From NCBI GenBank assembly GCA_900457075.1, contig UGYN01000002.1, positions 5,580,001-5,644,000 on the forward strand: a stretch of DNA of 64,000 bases, written 5' to 3'. The notes under the pieces were generated by a model. That model saw only the letters and a list, made by a program, of their open reading frames with translations, searched no databases and had not been told where the DNA came from. The stretch's first letter is position 1. Every line of letters begins with the position of its first letter. Of the stretch, positions 45,428-54,366 are shown piece after piece. Source of the DNA: Serratia quinivorans. Lineage in GTDB: Bacteria; Pseudomonadota; Gammaproteobacteria; Enterobacterales; Enterobacteriaceae. The position numbers and the translations under genes were made by a program.

Positions 45428-46519
45428 ATGCGCCAACGCCGGATCCCCTGTTTACTGATGCGCGGCGGCACCTCCAAAGGGGCCTTCTTTCTCGCCGGGG
45501 ATTTACCCGCCGACCCGAACCAACGCGATCGGGTGCTGCTGGCAGTAATGGGTTCCCCCGACCTGCGGCAGATTGACGGCCTCGGCGGCGCCGATCCGCT
45601 GACCAGCAAGGTGGCAATCGTCAGCCGTTCACCGCGTGACGACGCCGATGTCGACTACCTGTTCGCCCAGGTCAGCGTTGACCAACCGCAGGTGGACTAC
45701 GGCCAGAACTGCGGCAATATCCTGGCGGCGGTGGCTCCGTTCGCCATTGAGCGCGGGTTGGTTAAGCCCGGCCCAGTCTCGACCGAAGTCCGGATCTTTA
45801 TGCAGAACACCGGCCAGATTGCTCTGGCGCGCATCGCCACCCCCAATGGAGAAGTGCAATACGACGGGGACCTGGCCATTGATGGCGTTCCTGGCCGCGC
45901 GGCGGAAATCGTACTGACCTTCAGCGATATTGCCGGTTCCAGCTGCGGCTCGCTGCTGCCGACAGGCAATCCGGAGGACAGTTTTGACGGCGTGGCGGTG
46001 ACCTGTATCGACAACGGTATGCCGGTGGTGTTGCTGCGTGCGGCGGAGGTCGGCCGCAGTGGCTATGAAACCCGCGAACAACTGGATGCCGATCAAGAAC
46101 TGAAAGCCCGCCTGGAGAGCATCCGCCTGCAGGCCGGGCCAAAAATGAACCTCGGTGACGTCAGCCAACGTAGCGTGCCCAAAATGACCCTGATTGCCGA
46201 AGCGCGTCACGGTGGCACCCTCAGCAGCCGTACCTTCATTCCGCACCGCTGCCATGCCTCGATCGGCGTACTGGGCGCGGTCAGCGTCGCAACCGCCTGC
46301 CTGATCCCCGGCAGCGTCACCCAGGGGCTGGCCCAGGTCGGCGACGGCGCGGAACTGCGTCTGAGCGTTGAACACCCCAGCGGCGAGTTCGGCGTGTTGT
46401 TGCAGCGCGATCCAACCCACAGCGGCGCAGCCTCGCTGCTCGGTGCCGGTTTACTGCGCAGTGCCCGGCTGATTTTTAGCGGTGAAGTCTGTATTCCCGG
46501 CGCGGTATGGCCTCAATAA
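45428..46519 (+). CDS. galD: 4-oxalomesaconate tautomerase
   Basis: 363-residue PrpF/DUF453 enzyme converting the keto form of 4-oxalomesaconate to the enol form used by GalB. Diagnostic features: RGGTSKGAFFLAGDLP at the N-terminus, the QNCGNILAAVAPFA catalytic Cys segment and HRCHASIGVLGAVS. The ATG is one nt after the galC stop. Together galB-galC-galD complete the lower gallate pathway. Confidence 0.9.
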   Translation: MRQRRIPCLLMRGGTSKGAFFLAGDLPADPNQRDRVLLAVMGSPDLRQIDGLGGADPLTSKVAIVSRSPRDDADVDYLFAQVSVDQPQVDYGQNCGNILAAVAPFAIERGLVKPGPVSTEVRIFMQNTGQIALARIATPNGEVQYDGDLAIDGVPGRAAEIVLTFSDIAGSSCGSLLPTGNPEDSFDGVAVTCIDNGMPVVLLRAAEVGRSGYETREQLDADQELKARLESIRLQAGPKMNLGDVSQRSVPKMTLIAEARHGGTLSSRTFIPHRCHASIGVLGAVSVATACLIPGSVTQGLAQVGDGAELRLSVEHPSGEFGVLLQRDPTHSGAASLLGAGLLRSARLIFSGEVCIPGAVWPQ

Positions 46520-46532
46520 TCAAGGAGCATCC

Positions 46533-47421
46533 ATGAGCTTAGCTCTCCCCTCGGTAGCGTTAATCGGCTTTGGCGAAGTCGGCGGCATTCTGGCGCAGGA
46601 GCTACGTGCGCAAAACATTGCCGTCAGTGCTTTTGACCCACAGGCCTCATTGGCAATGGCAGAGAAAGCGGCGGCCTGCGGCGCCCACTTCGCCTCAACG
46701 CTGGTGCAGGCGCTGGAAGGCGCAACGCTGGTGTTTTCCGCCGTCCACCGCCGCCAATACGCTGGCGGTTGCACAACAGTGCGCACCGTTGCTGCGTCCG
46801 GGCCAAACCTTTCTCGACCTCAACTCTGCGGCCCCCAATACCAAGCGCGCCGCCGCCGAGGCAATCAGCGCCAGCGGCGCGGTCTACGTGGAAGTGGCGG
46901 TAATGGCGCCGGTGCCGCCCAAGCGCTTGAAAACCCCACTGCTGCTGGGCGGTGAGGGTGCGGTGACGATCGCAGCTCAGCTCAATGCCCTGGGTTTCAA
47001 CAGCCAGGTCTACAGCCCTCACATCGGGGAGGCCTCGGCCATCAAAATGTGCCGCAGCGTGATGATTAAGGGGCTGGAAGCCCTGACCGCCGAGTGCCTG
47101 CTCGCCGCCCAGCGTTACGGTGTCGAACAGCCGGTACTGGATTCCCTGCATGCCAGCTTCCCGTCACTGGGTTGGGACCAGCAGTTGCCCCACTACCTGA
47201 TCAGCCGGATCGCGGAGCACGGCAAACGCCGGGCCGAGGAGATGCGTGAAGTGGTGCAAACGCTGCGAGACGTTGACATTGAGCCACACCAAAGTCTGGC
47301 GACCGTCGCCAGTCAGCAGGGGCTGGTTGACGCCATGAGCGCCCAAAGGCTGGCCTATTCGGAACTGACGCCTTTCGTTTGGCAAACCGCATTGAGCAAA
47401 ATTTATCCGGCCGGTGATTAA
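46533..47421 (+). CDS. DUF1932 NAD(P)-dependent beta-hydroxyacid dehydrogenase-like protein (one frameshift)
   Basis: Rossmann nucleotide-binding site LIGFGEVGGILAQELRAQN at the N-terminus, then an extra C at 46745-46746; repaired, FSAVTAANTLAVAQQC continues and the protein has 295 residues. The second half (GEASAIKMCRSVMIKGLEAL) is the all-helical DUF1932 domain found in 6-phosphogluconate-dehydrogenase-like enzymes. AAGGAG precedes the ATG. It directly follows galD (13-nt gap), so it is probably part of the gal transcript, yet the published gallate pathway has no step for it. Confidence 0.75.
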
Positions 47422-47564
47422 CATCAAAAAAACCAAAATATTTCACACGCCGAACATTGTTAACAACCTGATAACGGCGTATTTTGTACCAAATGATTCA
47501 TAGCAAGCTAACCATATATCTCTTCGCGGGCTACGCCGCCCCCTTTGCACTGGAAAACACTGTG

Positions 47565-48030
47565 ATGAAACGTCCCTCTGCCCCCCCTCTGCGCCCTGGC
47601 CTTACTGGCATTAGCCAACACCGCCACGGCAGCCCAAGCTCCGCAACTCAATAACTCCCAGGCAAATCAGGTGATCGCCAGCGTGCAGTCAACGCTGAAA
47701 ACGCAAAACAGCTTCGGCTGCGTGGCAGTGGTCGACAGCAGTGGCACGTTGCTGGCCTTCCAGCGTTTCGACGGTTCCCCGTTGGGTTGCGTCGATGCCT
47801 CCATCGGTAAAGCGCGGGCCTCCGCGCTGTATCGTGCACCCACGTTGAAATTTATGCAGCGCCTGCAAAACGGTGAAATCACCGTACTGAGCATTCCGCA
47901 CGTGGTGGCGCTGGGCGGCGGTTATCCACTGACGCTGAACGGCGAAGTGGTTGGTGCTGTCGGTGTCAGCACGCCAAAACAGGAAATCGACAACCAGGCA
48001 TCGCAAACCGCCGCCGGCGCGTTGAAATAA
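47565..48030 (+). CDS. GlcG/HbpS family secreted protein (one frameshift)
   Basis: HbpS/GlcG-fold protein. From ATG 47565 the frame is MKRPSAP, then a seven-C run (47581-47587) with one C too many; repaired, the N-terminus becomes a signal peptide (LCALALLALANTATAAQA) followed by the family core FGCVAVVDSSGTLLAFQRFDG and VVGAVGVST, 154 residues. Family members bind heme or unknown small ligands and often sit beside flavin or cytochrome dehydrogenases. It precedes the next operon by 34 nt, so shared transcription is likely. Confidence 0.75.
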
Positions 48031-48064
48031 CCGCGGCCTGATCTTCCCGTTCGAGGAACTCATC

Positions 48065-48586
48065 ATGATTTCAATTTCACGCCGCCGGCTGGTGCTGGCT
48101 TCGGCGAGTCTGTGGGCGGTTGGCGTTGTCGGTCAAAACCTGCTGGGCCGCGCCGCATTTGCTCAGTCGCAACCTGGCACGATGCCGGACAACTTTCTGG
48201 CTATTTCGCGCCTGCTGACCGACATTCCACTACCGGATCCGCACCTGGCGCTACGCCTTTATGTCGCGTTGCAGCCCCTGTTCCCACAGCTTGAGCAGCA
48301 GGTTGACACGCTGGCTACTTTGATGGCGCAGCATACCGATCTGGCCGGCGAAGACTTTCATACGCTGATCCAACGCCAACCTGAACCCCTCGCTGCGCTG
48401 TACCAGTCACTCATCAGCGGCTGGTATCTCGGCGTGATCGGTGATCCTGCCAGGCCAATCTGTATCGCCTTTGAAAATATCGTCAGCTACCAACGGGTGC
48501 GCGACGCGTTGCTGCCGCCGAGTTATTGCCCCGGCGAACCCAATTTCTGGACTCATCCCCCGCGTAAGGAGACGGCGCATGTCTGA
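48065..48586 (+). CDS. FAD-dependent sugar/sorbitol dehydrogenase, small subunit
   Basis: 173-residue exported subunit. The N-terminus SRRRLVLASASLWAVGVVG carries an arginine-rich twin-arginine-like signal. The body has LLTDIPLPDPHLALRLYVAL and the end RVRDALLPPSYCPGEPNFW. This is the form of the small (gamma) subunit of membrane-bound FAD sorbitol/glucose dehydrogenases, which guides the flavoprotein to the periplasm. It overlaps the next start by 8 nt. Confidence 0.8.
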   Translation: MISISRRRLVLASASLWAVGVVGQNLLGRAAFAQSQPGTMPDNFLAISRLLTDIPLPDPHLALRLYVALQPLFPQLEQQVDTLATLMAQHTDLAGEDFHTLIQRQPEPLAALYQSLISGWYLGVIGDPARPICIAFENIVSYQRVRDALLPPSYCPGEPNFWTHPPRKETAHV

Positions 48587-50195
48587 TTCATTAAATGCCG
48601 ATGTTGTGGTAATTGGCGCCGGTATCGCCGGTTCGTTGGCGGCATTGAAAATGGTGCAGGCCGGCGCTTCGGTGCTGATGCTGGAGTCCGGCCCGGAAAT
48701 CAAACGCGATAAGGCAGTCGAATTGTTTCGCAACTCGCCGTTCAAAGGTGATTTCACCGAGCCCTTCCCGCCCGAACCCTGGGCACCACAGCCGAAATTT
48801 ATTCCGACGGACAACAACTATCTGATCCAGAAAGGCCCGGATCCGTACCGCGCCCAATATCTGCGCGGCGTCGGCGGCACCACCTGGCACTGGGCCGGAC
48901 AGGCTTTTCGCCTGCTGCCAAACGACATGCGGATGAAAACCCTGTACGGCATCGGCCGCGACTGGCCAATCGGTTATGAACAGTTGGAGCCTTATTATTG
49001 CGAGGCGGAGTACCAGATGGGGGTATCCGGCGACAGCGAACTGGACTCGCCGCGCTCCCGCCCCTACCCGCTGCCCGGCATCCCTCTGCCTTACGGTTTT
49101 GAACGCCTTAAGCAACGCATCGCCGGGTTGGGTTACGAGGTCGGTATCGGCCCGCAGGCGCGTAACAGCGTGCCCTATGACGGCCGCCCGGCCTGTTGCG
49201 GCAATAACAACTGCATGCCGGTCTGCCCGATCGACGCGCAGTATCACGGCGGCATTTCGGCGAATAAAGCCCTGGCGGCCGGGGCGCGTATTATCGCCAA
49301 TGCGGTCGTGCACCGCATCGAGGCCAATGACCAGGGACAGATCGTGGCGGTGCATTATCTCGACCGCAACAAGGCCAGCCATCGCGTCACCGGCAAACGC
49401 TTCGTGCTCACCGCCAACGGTATCGAAAGCCCAAAAATTCTGCTGATTTCCACCAGTGAACGCTACCCGAACGGCATCGCCAACGGCTCCGGTATGGTGG
49501 GCCGCAACCTGATGGATCACCCCGGTAGCTCGGTGGAGTTTTACGCCGACGAGCCGGTCTGGTTCGGCCGCGGCCCGATGCGTCCCGGCAGCATCAACAA
49601 CCTGCGCGACGGCGCCTTCCGGGCCGAACGTTCAGCGCTGCGCGTTGACGTGTCCAATACCTCGCCGGTGCGTTACCTCACCGAGAGGCTGATCCGCCAG
49701 GGTTACTACGGCAAAGCGCTGAACGACAAACTGGCATTCCAGTCCGAACGCTACGTGCAGCTGAAATGCCTGCTGGAAATGCTGCCGGAACCGGAAAACC
49801 GCGTCCAGCTGAGTCAAACCGAGAAGGACGCCTGGGGCATTCCCAAACTGGAGGTGTACTACAAATTCCCGGAGTATGTTCACCGCGGCTACGACCAGTC
49901 GATGCTCGACTTTCAGCGGATCGTCAAGCAGATGGGCGGCAGCGAAGCGATTTACAGCAAACGTGGCCTGTATGACAACAACCAACATATTACCGGCACC
50001 ATGATCATGGGCCGTGACGGCAGCGACTCGGTAGTGGACGGCGACTGCCGCAGCCACGATCACCCTAATTTGTTTATCGCCGGTACCGGCGTGATGCCCT
50101 CGGCCTCAACCGTTAACTCCACCCTGACCGGCGTAGCGCTGGCGCTGCATATGGCCGATCGGGTGTTGGACAGCCTGAAAGGAGGCATGGCGTGA
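48579..50195 (+). CDS. GMC-family FAD dehydrogenase, catalytic subunit with an iron-sulfur-type Cys cluster
   Basis: 538-residue flavoprotein. FAD-binding VVVIGAGIAGSLAALKM at the N-terminus; active-site His in NNQHITGTMIMG and Asn in STVNSTLTGVALALH at the C-terminus. The segment ACCGNNNCMPVCPIDAQ has cysteines spaced C-C-x4-C-x3-C, the spacing that binds a 3Fe-4S cluster in bacterial FAD glucose dehydrogenase. No signal of its own, as expected if the small subunit carries export. Lies between the small subunit and a triheme cytochrome c gene. Substrate is not decided by sequence: sugar, polyol or cyclic polyol acid. Confidence 0.85.
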   Translation: MSDSLNADVVVIGAGIAGSLAALKMVQAGASVLMLESGPEIKRDKAVELFRNSPFKGDFTEPFPPEPWAPQPKFIPTDNNYLIQKGPDPYRAQYLRGVGGTTWHWAGQAFRLLPNDMRMKTLYGIGRDWPIGYEQLEPYYCEAEYQMGVSGDSELDSPRSRPYPLPGIPLPYGFERLKQRIAGLGYEVGIGPQARNSVPYDGRPACCGNNNCMPVCPIDAQYHGGISANKALAAGARIIANAVVHRIEANDQGQIVAVHYLDRNKASHRVTGKRFVLTANGIESPKILLISTSERYPNGIANGSGMVGRNLMDHPGSSVEFYADEPVWFGRGPMRPGSINNLRDGAFRAERSALRVDVSNTSPVRYLTERLIRQGYYGKALNDKLAFQSERYVQLKCLLEMLPEPENRVQLSQTEKDAWGIPKLEVYYKFPEYVHRGYDQSMLDFQRIVKQMGGSEAIYSKRGLYDNNQHITGTMIMGRDGSDSVVDGDCRSHDHPNLFIAGTGVMPSASTVNSTLTGVALALHMADRVLDSLKGGMA

Positions 50196-51490
50196 ACAAA
50201 ATCTTAACGGCCCTGCTGCCGCTGCTGGTCAGCGGCAATCTGTGGGCGCAATCCAATGGTGCTGACCTGATCAAGCGCGGCGAATATCTGGCGCGCGCCG
50301 CCGACTGTACCGCCTGCCATACCGCGCCAGGCGGCCCGGCGTTTGGCGGTGGCTATCCGGTGAATACCCCGTTCGGCGTGATTTATGGCACCAATATTTC
50401 CGCCGATAAACAGTTTGGCATCGGCAACTGGAGTGACGATGAATTCGTCGCGGCGGTGCGTGACGGCATCGGCAAAGACGGCGGCCAGCTATACCCGGCA
50501 ATGCCTTACGATGCCTTCACCAAAATGACCCGCGACGACGTGCTGGCGATCAAGGCTTATCTACTGTCACTGCCAGCGGTAAAACAGGCCACGCCGAAAA
50601 CCGATCTCTCCTTCCCGTTCAACCAGCGCTGGGGAATGCGTTTCTGGAAATGGTTCAACTTCGACCAGGGTGAGTTAAAACCCGATCCGGCACAGAGCGC
50701 CCAGTGGAATCAGGGCCGTTATCTGGTCGAAGCCCTGGCCCACTGCGGCACCTGCCATACCCCACGGAACCTCACCATGGGCATGGACAGCGACAAAGCC
50801 TTCGCCGGGGGCGATCTCGGAGCCTGGACCGCCTATAACATCACCCCGGACAAAAACGCCGGTATCGGCAGCTGGTCGCAGCAGGATCTGGTCAGCTACC
50901 TGAAAACCGGCTATGCACCGGGCCGTGCGTCGGCGTCCGGCCCAATGGCCGAGGCGGTCGAACACAGTTTGCAGTACCTGCCGGAGACGGATCTGCAGGC
51001 GATGGCGGTTTATCTGCGCAGCGTACCGGCCATCGCCGATGCGCAACAAAGCAAGCCGCGTGATAGTTGGGGCACAGCGTCACAGGATTATCTCGACCGA
51101 CGCGGTCGCAATAACAACCCGCAGGACGGTGCCGCGCTGTTTAACGGAAATTGCGCTGCCTGCCACGGTGCGGATGGCGGCGGCATCGGTAAAGGGTTCC
51201 ACGCCTATCCATCGTTGTTTAACCATGGCAGCACCGGCGCGGCCGCAGGGAATAACCTGGTTTCGGTGATCCTGGGCGGCGTACACCGCAACATGCAGCA
51301 AGGGGAGATCCTGATGCCGTCGTTCGCCAGCGAACTCAGCGACTCGCAGATTGCCCAGTTGAGTAATTACGTCAGCAAACAGTTTGGCAACCCGGCGGCG
51401 GCCAACGTCAGCGCCGAACAGGTGCAAAAACTGCGCGCTGACGCCGGACTGCCCCAGCCACCGGTGGTTTTACAGGGCGACAAACCCTGA
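50192..51490 (+). CDS. Triheme cytochrome c subunit of the membrane dehydrogenase
   Basis: 432 residues with an N-terminal signal peptide (LLPLLVSGNLWAQ) and three heme sites, CTACH (about residue 39), CGTCH (about 187) and CAACH (about 323). This is the electron-transfer and membrane-anchoring subunit of gluconate/sorbitol-type dehydrogenases, passing electrons from the flavoprotein to ubiquinone. Its start overlaps the flavoprotein stop (GTGA). Confidence 0.92.
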   Translation: MNKILTALLPLLVSGNLWAQSNGADLIKRGEYLARAADCTACHTAPGGPAFGGGYPVNTPFGVIYGTNISADKQFGIGNWSDDEFVAAVRDGIGKDGGQLYPAMPYDAFTKMTRDDVLAIKAYLLSLPAVKQATPKTDLSFPFNQRWGMRFWKWFNFDQGELKPDPAQSAQWNQGRYLVEALAHCGTCHTPRNLTMGMDSDKAFAGGDLGAWTAYNITPDKNAGIGSWSQQDLVSYLKTGYAPGRASASGPMAEAVEHSLQYLPETDLQAMAVYLRSVPAIADAQQSKPRDSWGTASQDYLDRRGRNNNPQDGAALFNGNCAACHGADGGGIGKGFHAYPSLFNHGSTGAAAGNNLVSVILGGVHRNMQQGEILMPSFASELSDSQIAQLSNYVSKQFGNPAAANVSAEQVQKLRADAGLPQPPVVLQGDKP

Positions 51491-51500
51491 TTCCAACCCC

Positions 51501-51528
51501 ACCAGGGTAATGACGTTCTTACCCTGGT
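51501..51528 (+). terminator. Hairpin after the dehydrogenase operon
   Basis: Perfect 10-bp stem ACCAGGGTAA / TTACCCTGGT with an eight-base loop, ten nt past the cytochrome gene. No T-run follows. Confidence 0.55.
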
Positions 51529-51616
51529 GATCCCCCCTCACAGTTCCCGCTGAAAATAATTGATTGTTTTGCCATAAGAATTTAGAACGGAGTAACAATA
51601 ATTCAAATACCGGGGA

Positions 51617-52933
51617 ATGGGGATGAGTACACCAACGACAGTGATTGACGCACGTCAGTCGCGGCAGGCATTACTGGCCGGATCGGTCGGCAACTTTATC
51701 GAGTGGTATGAATTTGGCGTTTACGGTTTTCTCGCCACCGTGATCGCCGCCAACTTTTTCAGCCTGCAGGGCGAAAGCGAAATCACCAGCCTGATCCTCA
51801 CCTACGCCGCCTTTGCACTGGCCTTTTTCTGTCGGCCGATCGGTGCGGTGATTTTCGGCCGCATCGGCGATCGCATTGGTCGCCGACCGACGCTGATCGC
51901 GGTATTGCTGCTGATGACGGTAGCCACGGCGCTGATCGGCGTGATGCCCACCTATGCCTCTATTGGCGTCGCCGCCCCGCTGCTGCTGACCCTGTTGCGT
52001 ATGTTCCAGGGGCTATTTGCCGGCGGTGAGTTCGGCGGCGCAGTGTCGCTGATGACCGAGTTCGCGCCCAAAGGCAAGCGCGGCCTGTTCGGTGCCTGGC
52101 AATCGCTGACCGTCGCGTTCGGGCTGCTGGCCGGTGCCGGGTTGGTGGCGCTGTTGGCCGCGTTATTGACGCCGGAACAGCTGCACGACTGGGGCTGGCG
52201 CATTCCCTTCCTGCTGGCACTGCCGATGGGCGCGGTGGCATTGTGGCTGCGGTTGAAACTGCAGGAAACGCCAACCTTTACCCAGGCACAGCAAACCCGT
52301 AGCTCGACGACGCAGCCACCAGCGGTAAAACTGAGCGGCGTAGCAAAAACCATTGCTCTGGGCATTGGCCGCATGATGGGCTGGTCCGCCGCCGGTTACA
52401 CCTTTTTGGTCGTCATGCCCTCCTATCTGCAAACCTCGCTGCACGCCACCTTCCAGCAGGCACTGGTCGCCACGGTGCTGGCCAACATCGGCTTCGCGCT
52501 GACCATTTTGCCCGCCGGTATCCTTAGCGATAAGCTGGGACGCAAAACGGTGATGCTGACGGCCGTGGTGGCGGTTATCCTGTTTACCTTCCCGCTGCTG
52601 CACCTGTTGCAGGACCCGCAAAGTTCACTGCTGACCAAAGGCATCGCGGTGATGATTGCCGGTGCGGTGGTCGGCTTGCTGGCCGGCCCTGGCCCGGCGA
52701 TGCTGGCAGAAATGTTCCCCACCCAGGTTCGTTATACCGGTTTGGGGCTGGCCTACTCGCTGTCCAATGCGGTGTTCTCAGGCTCCGCTGGGCTAATTAT
52801 CACCGGGCTTATCAAGCAGACCGGCAACCTCGATATCCCGGCCTACTACGTGGTAGCCACCTCAGTGGTCAGCCTGTTCGCGCTGATGACCCTGCGCCGC
52901 GACGATCATCTGCGTTCACTTAACGAATCTTGA
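51617..52933 (+). CDS. MFS metabolite:H+ symporter (MHS family, ShiA/KgtP type)
   Basis: 438-residue 12-TM transporter. The MHS family markers GNFIEWYEFGVYGF in TM1, the loop RIGDRIGRRPTL and LFAGGEFGGAVSLMTEFAP are clear. Family members import shikimate, 2-oxoglutarate, proline, dicarboxylates or citrate. Position behind a membrane dehydrogenase and a gallate cluster with a dehydroquinase makes a hydroaromatic acid such as shikimate or quinate a possible substrate, as inference. Two in-frame ATGs (51617, 51623) follow GGGGA. Confidence 0.8.
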   Translation: MGMSTPTTVIDARQSRQALLAGSVGNFIEWYEFGVYGFLATVIAANFFSLQGESEITSLILTYAAFALAFFCRPIGAVIFGRIGDRIGRRPTLIAVLLLMTVATALIGVMPTYASIGVAAPLLLTLLRMFQGLFAGGEFGGAVSLMTEFAPKGKRGLFGAWQSLTVAFGLLAGAGLVALLAALLTPEQLHDWGWRIPFLLALPMGAVALWLRLKLQETPTFTQAQQTRSSTTQPPAVKLSGVAKTIALGIGRMMGWSAAGYTFLVVMPSYLQTSLHATFQQALVATVLANIGFALTILPAGILSDKLGRKTVMLTAVVAVILFTFPLLHLLQDPQSSLLTKGIAVMIAGAVVGLLAGPGPAMLAEMFPTQVRYTGLGLAYSLSNAVFSGSAGLIITGLIKQTGNLDIPAYYVVATSVVSLFALMTLRRDDHLRSLNES

Positions 52934-52996
52934 TCCCTTTGGGGCGCCCAGCGCGCCCTGTTTCCCTTCGGTGATTTCGATCACATTCGCAAAAAT

Positions 52997-53008
52997 GTTA
53001 ACGTTAAC
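52997..53008. promoter_or_regulatory. LacI-type operator 1 of the csc locus
   Basis: GTTAACGTTAAC, a perfect 12-bp palindrome within AAAATGTTAACGTTAACTTT, with the central CG of LacI/GalR-family operators. A second identical copy lies 64 nt downstream. Confidence 0.75.
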
Positions 53009-53060
53009 TTTTGTGATTAACATCGCAATCCCTTACTTTGATGGCTTTATCTGGTTTAAA

Positions 53061-53072
53061 GTTAACGTTAAC
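53061..53072. promoter_or_regulatory. LacI-type operator 2 of the csc locus
   Basis: Second exact GTTAACGTTAAC, 35 nt before the cscB start. The centre-to-centre distance of 64 bp is about six helical turns, so a bivalent repressor (CscR) could bind both on the same face and loop the promoter between them. Confidence 0.75.
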
Positions 53073-53106
53073 AATAGTGCCAATTTCATCCATCAGGGCA
53101 TTCCAC

Positions 53107-54366
53107 ATGAACCGCGAAACAAAAAAATATTATGTGCTTCTCAGCGGCCTGTTGTTTTTCTTCTTCTTTACCTGGTCATCCAGCTTTTCACTGATCTCAA
53201 TCTGGCTGAACCAGAAAATCGGCCTGAAAGGGACTGAAACCGGGCTGATCTTCGCGGCAATGTCGATCATGGCGTTGTGCGCCCAACCGCTGTACGGTTT
53301 TATTCAGGACAAGCTTGGGCTGCGTAAGCACCTGCTGCTGTTTGTCGGCGTGCTGCTGTTGCTCACCGGCCCGTTCTTTATCTATGTCTACGCCCCGCTG
53401 CTGCAGAGCAACCTGGTGGTCGGCGCACTGGTGGGCGGCGTGTTTGTCAGCCTGGCGTTCAATGCCGGTATTGGCGCGCTGGAATCCTATACCGAACGAG
53501 TCAGCCGCATCGTCGGTTTCGAATTCGGCCGGGCGCGCATGTGGGGGTCATTGGGCTGGGCCAGCGCCACCTTCTTTGCCGGCTTTAACTACAATATCGA
53601 CCCCAATATCAACTTCTGGATCGCCTCGGCCTCGGCGGCAGTGTTTCTGCTGTTGCTGTGGCAAGTGCGTGAGCTGAAACCCAACGCCATGGCCGGTCTG
53701 GAATACGGCAAGCCGGAAAACCTGAAGCTGCAGGACGCACTGGCCCTGCTGCGCCTGCCGGGGTTCTGGGCGCTGGTGGTGTTTGTGCTGGGCACCAGCA
53801 TCTACGGCGTGTTTGACCAGCAGTTCCCGGTGTATTTCGCCTCGCAGTTCCCCACCCACGAAGAAGGCAACCGCATGTACGGTTTCCTTAATTCGCTGCA
53901 GGTGTTTCTGGAGGCCGGTGGCATGTTCCTGGCCCCGCTGCTGGTTAACCGCATTGGCATAAAGCAAAGCCTGTTGCTGGCCAGCAGCGTGATGGCGCTG
54001 CGCATGGTCGGTTCCGGCTTTGCCAGCGGCGCCCTGATGATTTCCGCCATGAAACTGCTGCACGCCGTAGAATTGCCAATCCTGCTGGTGGCGATGTTCA
54101 AGTACATCACCACCCGTTTCGACAGCCGCCTGTCCTCCACGCTGTACCTGGTGGGCTTCCAGTTTATCAGCCAAATCGTCGCCGGTTTTCTGGCACCGCT
54201 GGCCGGTTATGGTTACGACCGCATCGGCTTTGCCGACACCTATTTGCTGATGGGTTGCGCGGTGGCTGGAACCACGCTGATTTCCTGCTTCCTGCTGCGC
54301 GGCGAGACCGTCGCCAGTGCGCCTCAATTTCAATCCACGTTAAAATCAAGTGAGCCAACCCAATGA
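53107..54366 (+). CDS. cscB: Sucrose:H+ symporter CscB (oligosaccharide MFS family)
   Basis: 419-residue MFS protein of the LacY/RafB/CscB group. N-terminal [24 protein letters not shown] and the [32 protein letters not shown] segment, with acidic and basic TM residues typical of the oligosaccharide symporters. The ATG at 53107 fits the family start; the longer open frame from 53038 runs through operator 2. Sucrose is favoured because an invertase and a CscR repressor adjoin it. Stop overlaps the invertase start (ATGA). Confidence 0.88.
   Translation: MNRETKKYYVLLSGLLFFFFFTWSSSFSLISIWLNQKIGLKGTETGLIFAAMSIMALCAQPLYGFIQDKLGLRKHLLLFVGVLLLLTGPFFIYVYAPLLQSNLVVGALVGGVFVSLAFNAGIGALESYTERVSRIVGFEFGRARMWGSLGWASATFFAGFNYNIDPNINFWIASASAAVFLLLLWQVRELKPNAMAGLEYGKPENLKLQDALALLRLPGFWALVVFVLGTSIYGVFDQQFPVYFASQFPTHEEGNRMYGFLNSLQVFLEAGGMFLAPLLVNRIGIKQSLLLASSVMALRMVGSGFASGALMISAMKLLHAVELPILLVAMFKYITTRFDSRLSSTLYLVGFQFISQIVAGFLAPLAGYGYDRIGFADTYLLMGCAVAGTTLISCFLLRGETVASAPQFQSTLKSSEPTQ

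Noticed and set aside
53038..53106. Longer N-terminus of cscB
   Set aside because: This stretch contains the second operator and does not match the family start.
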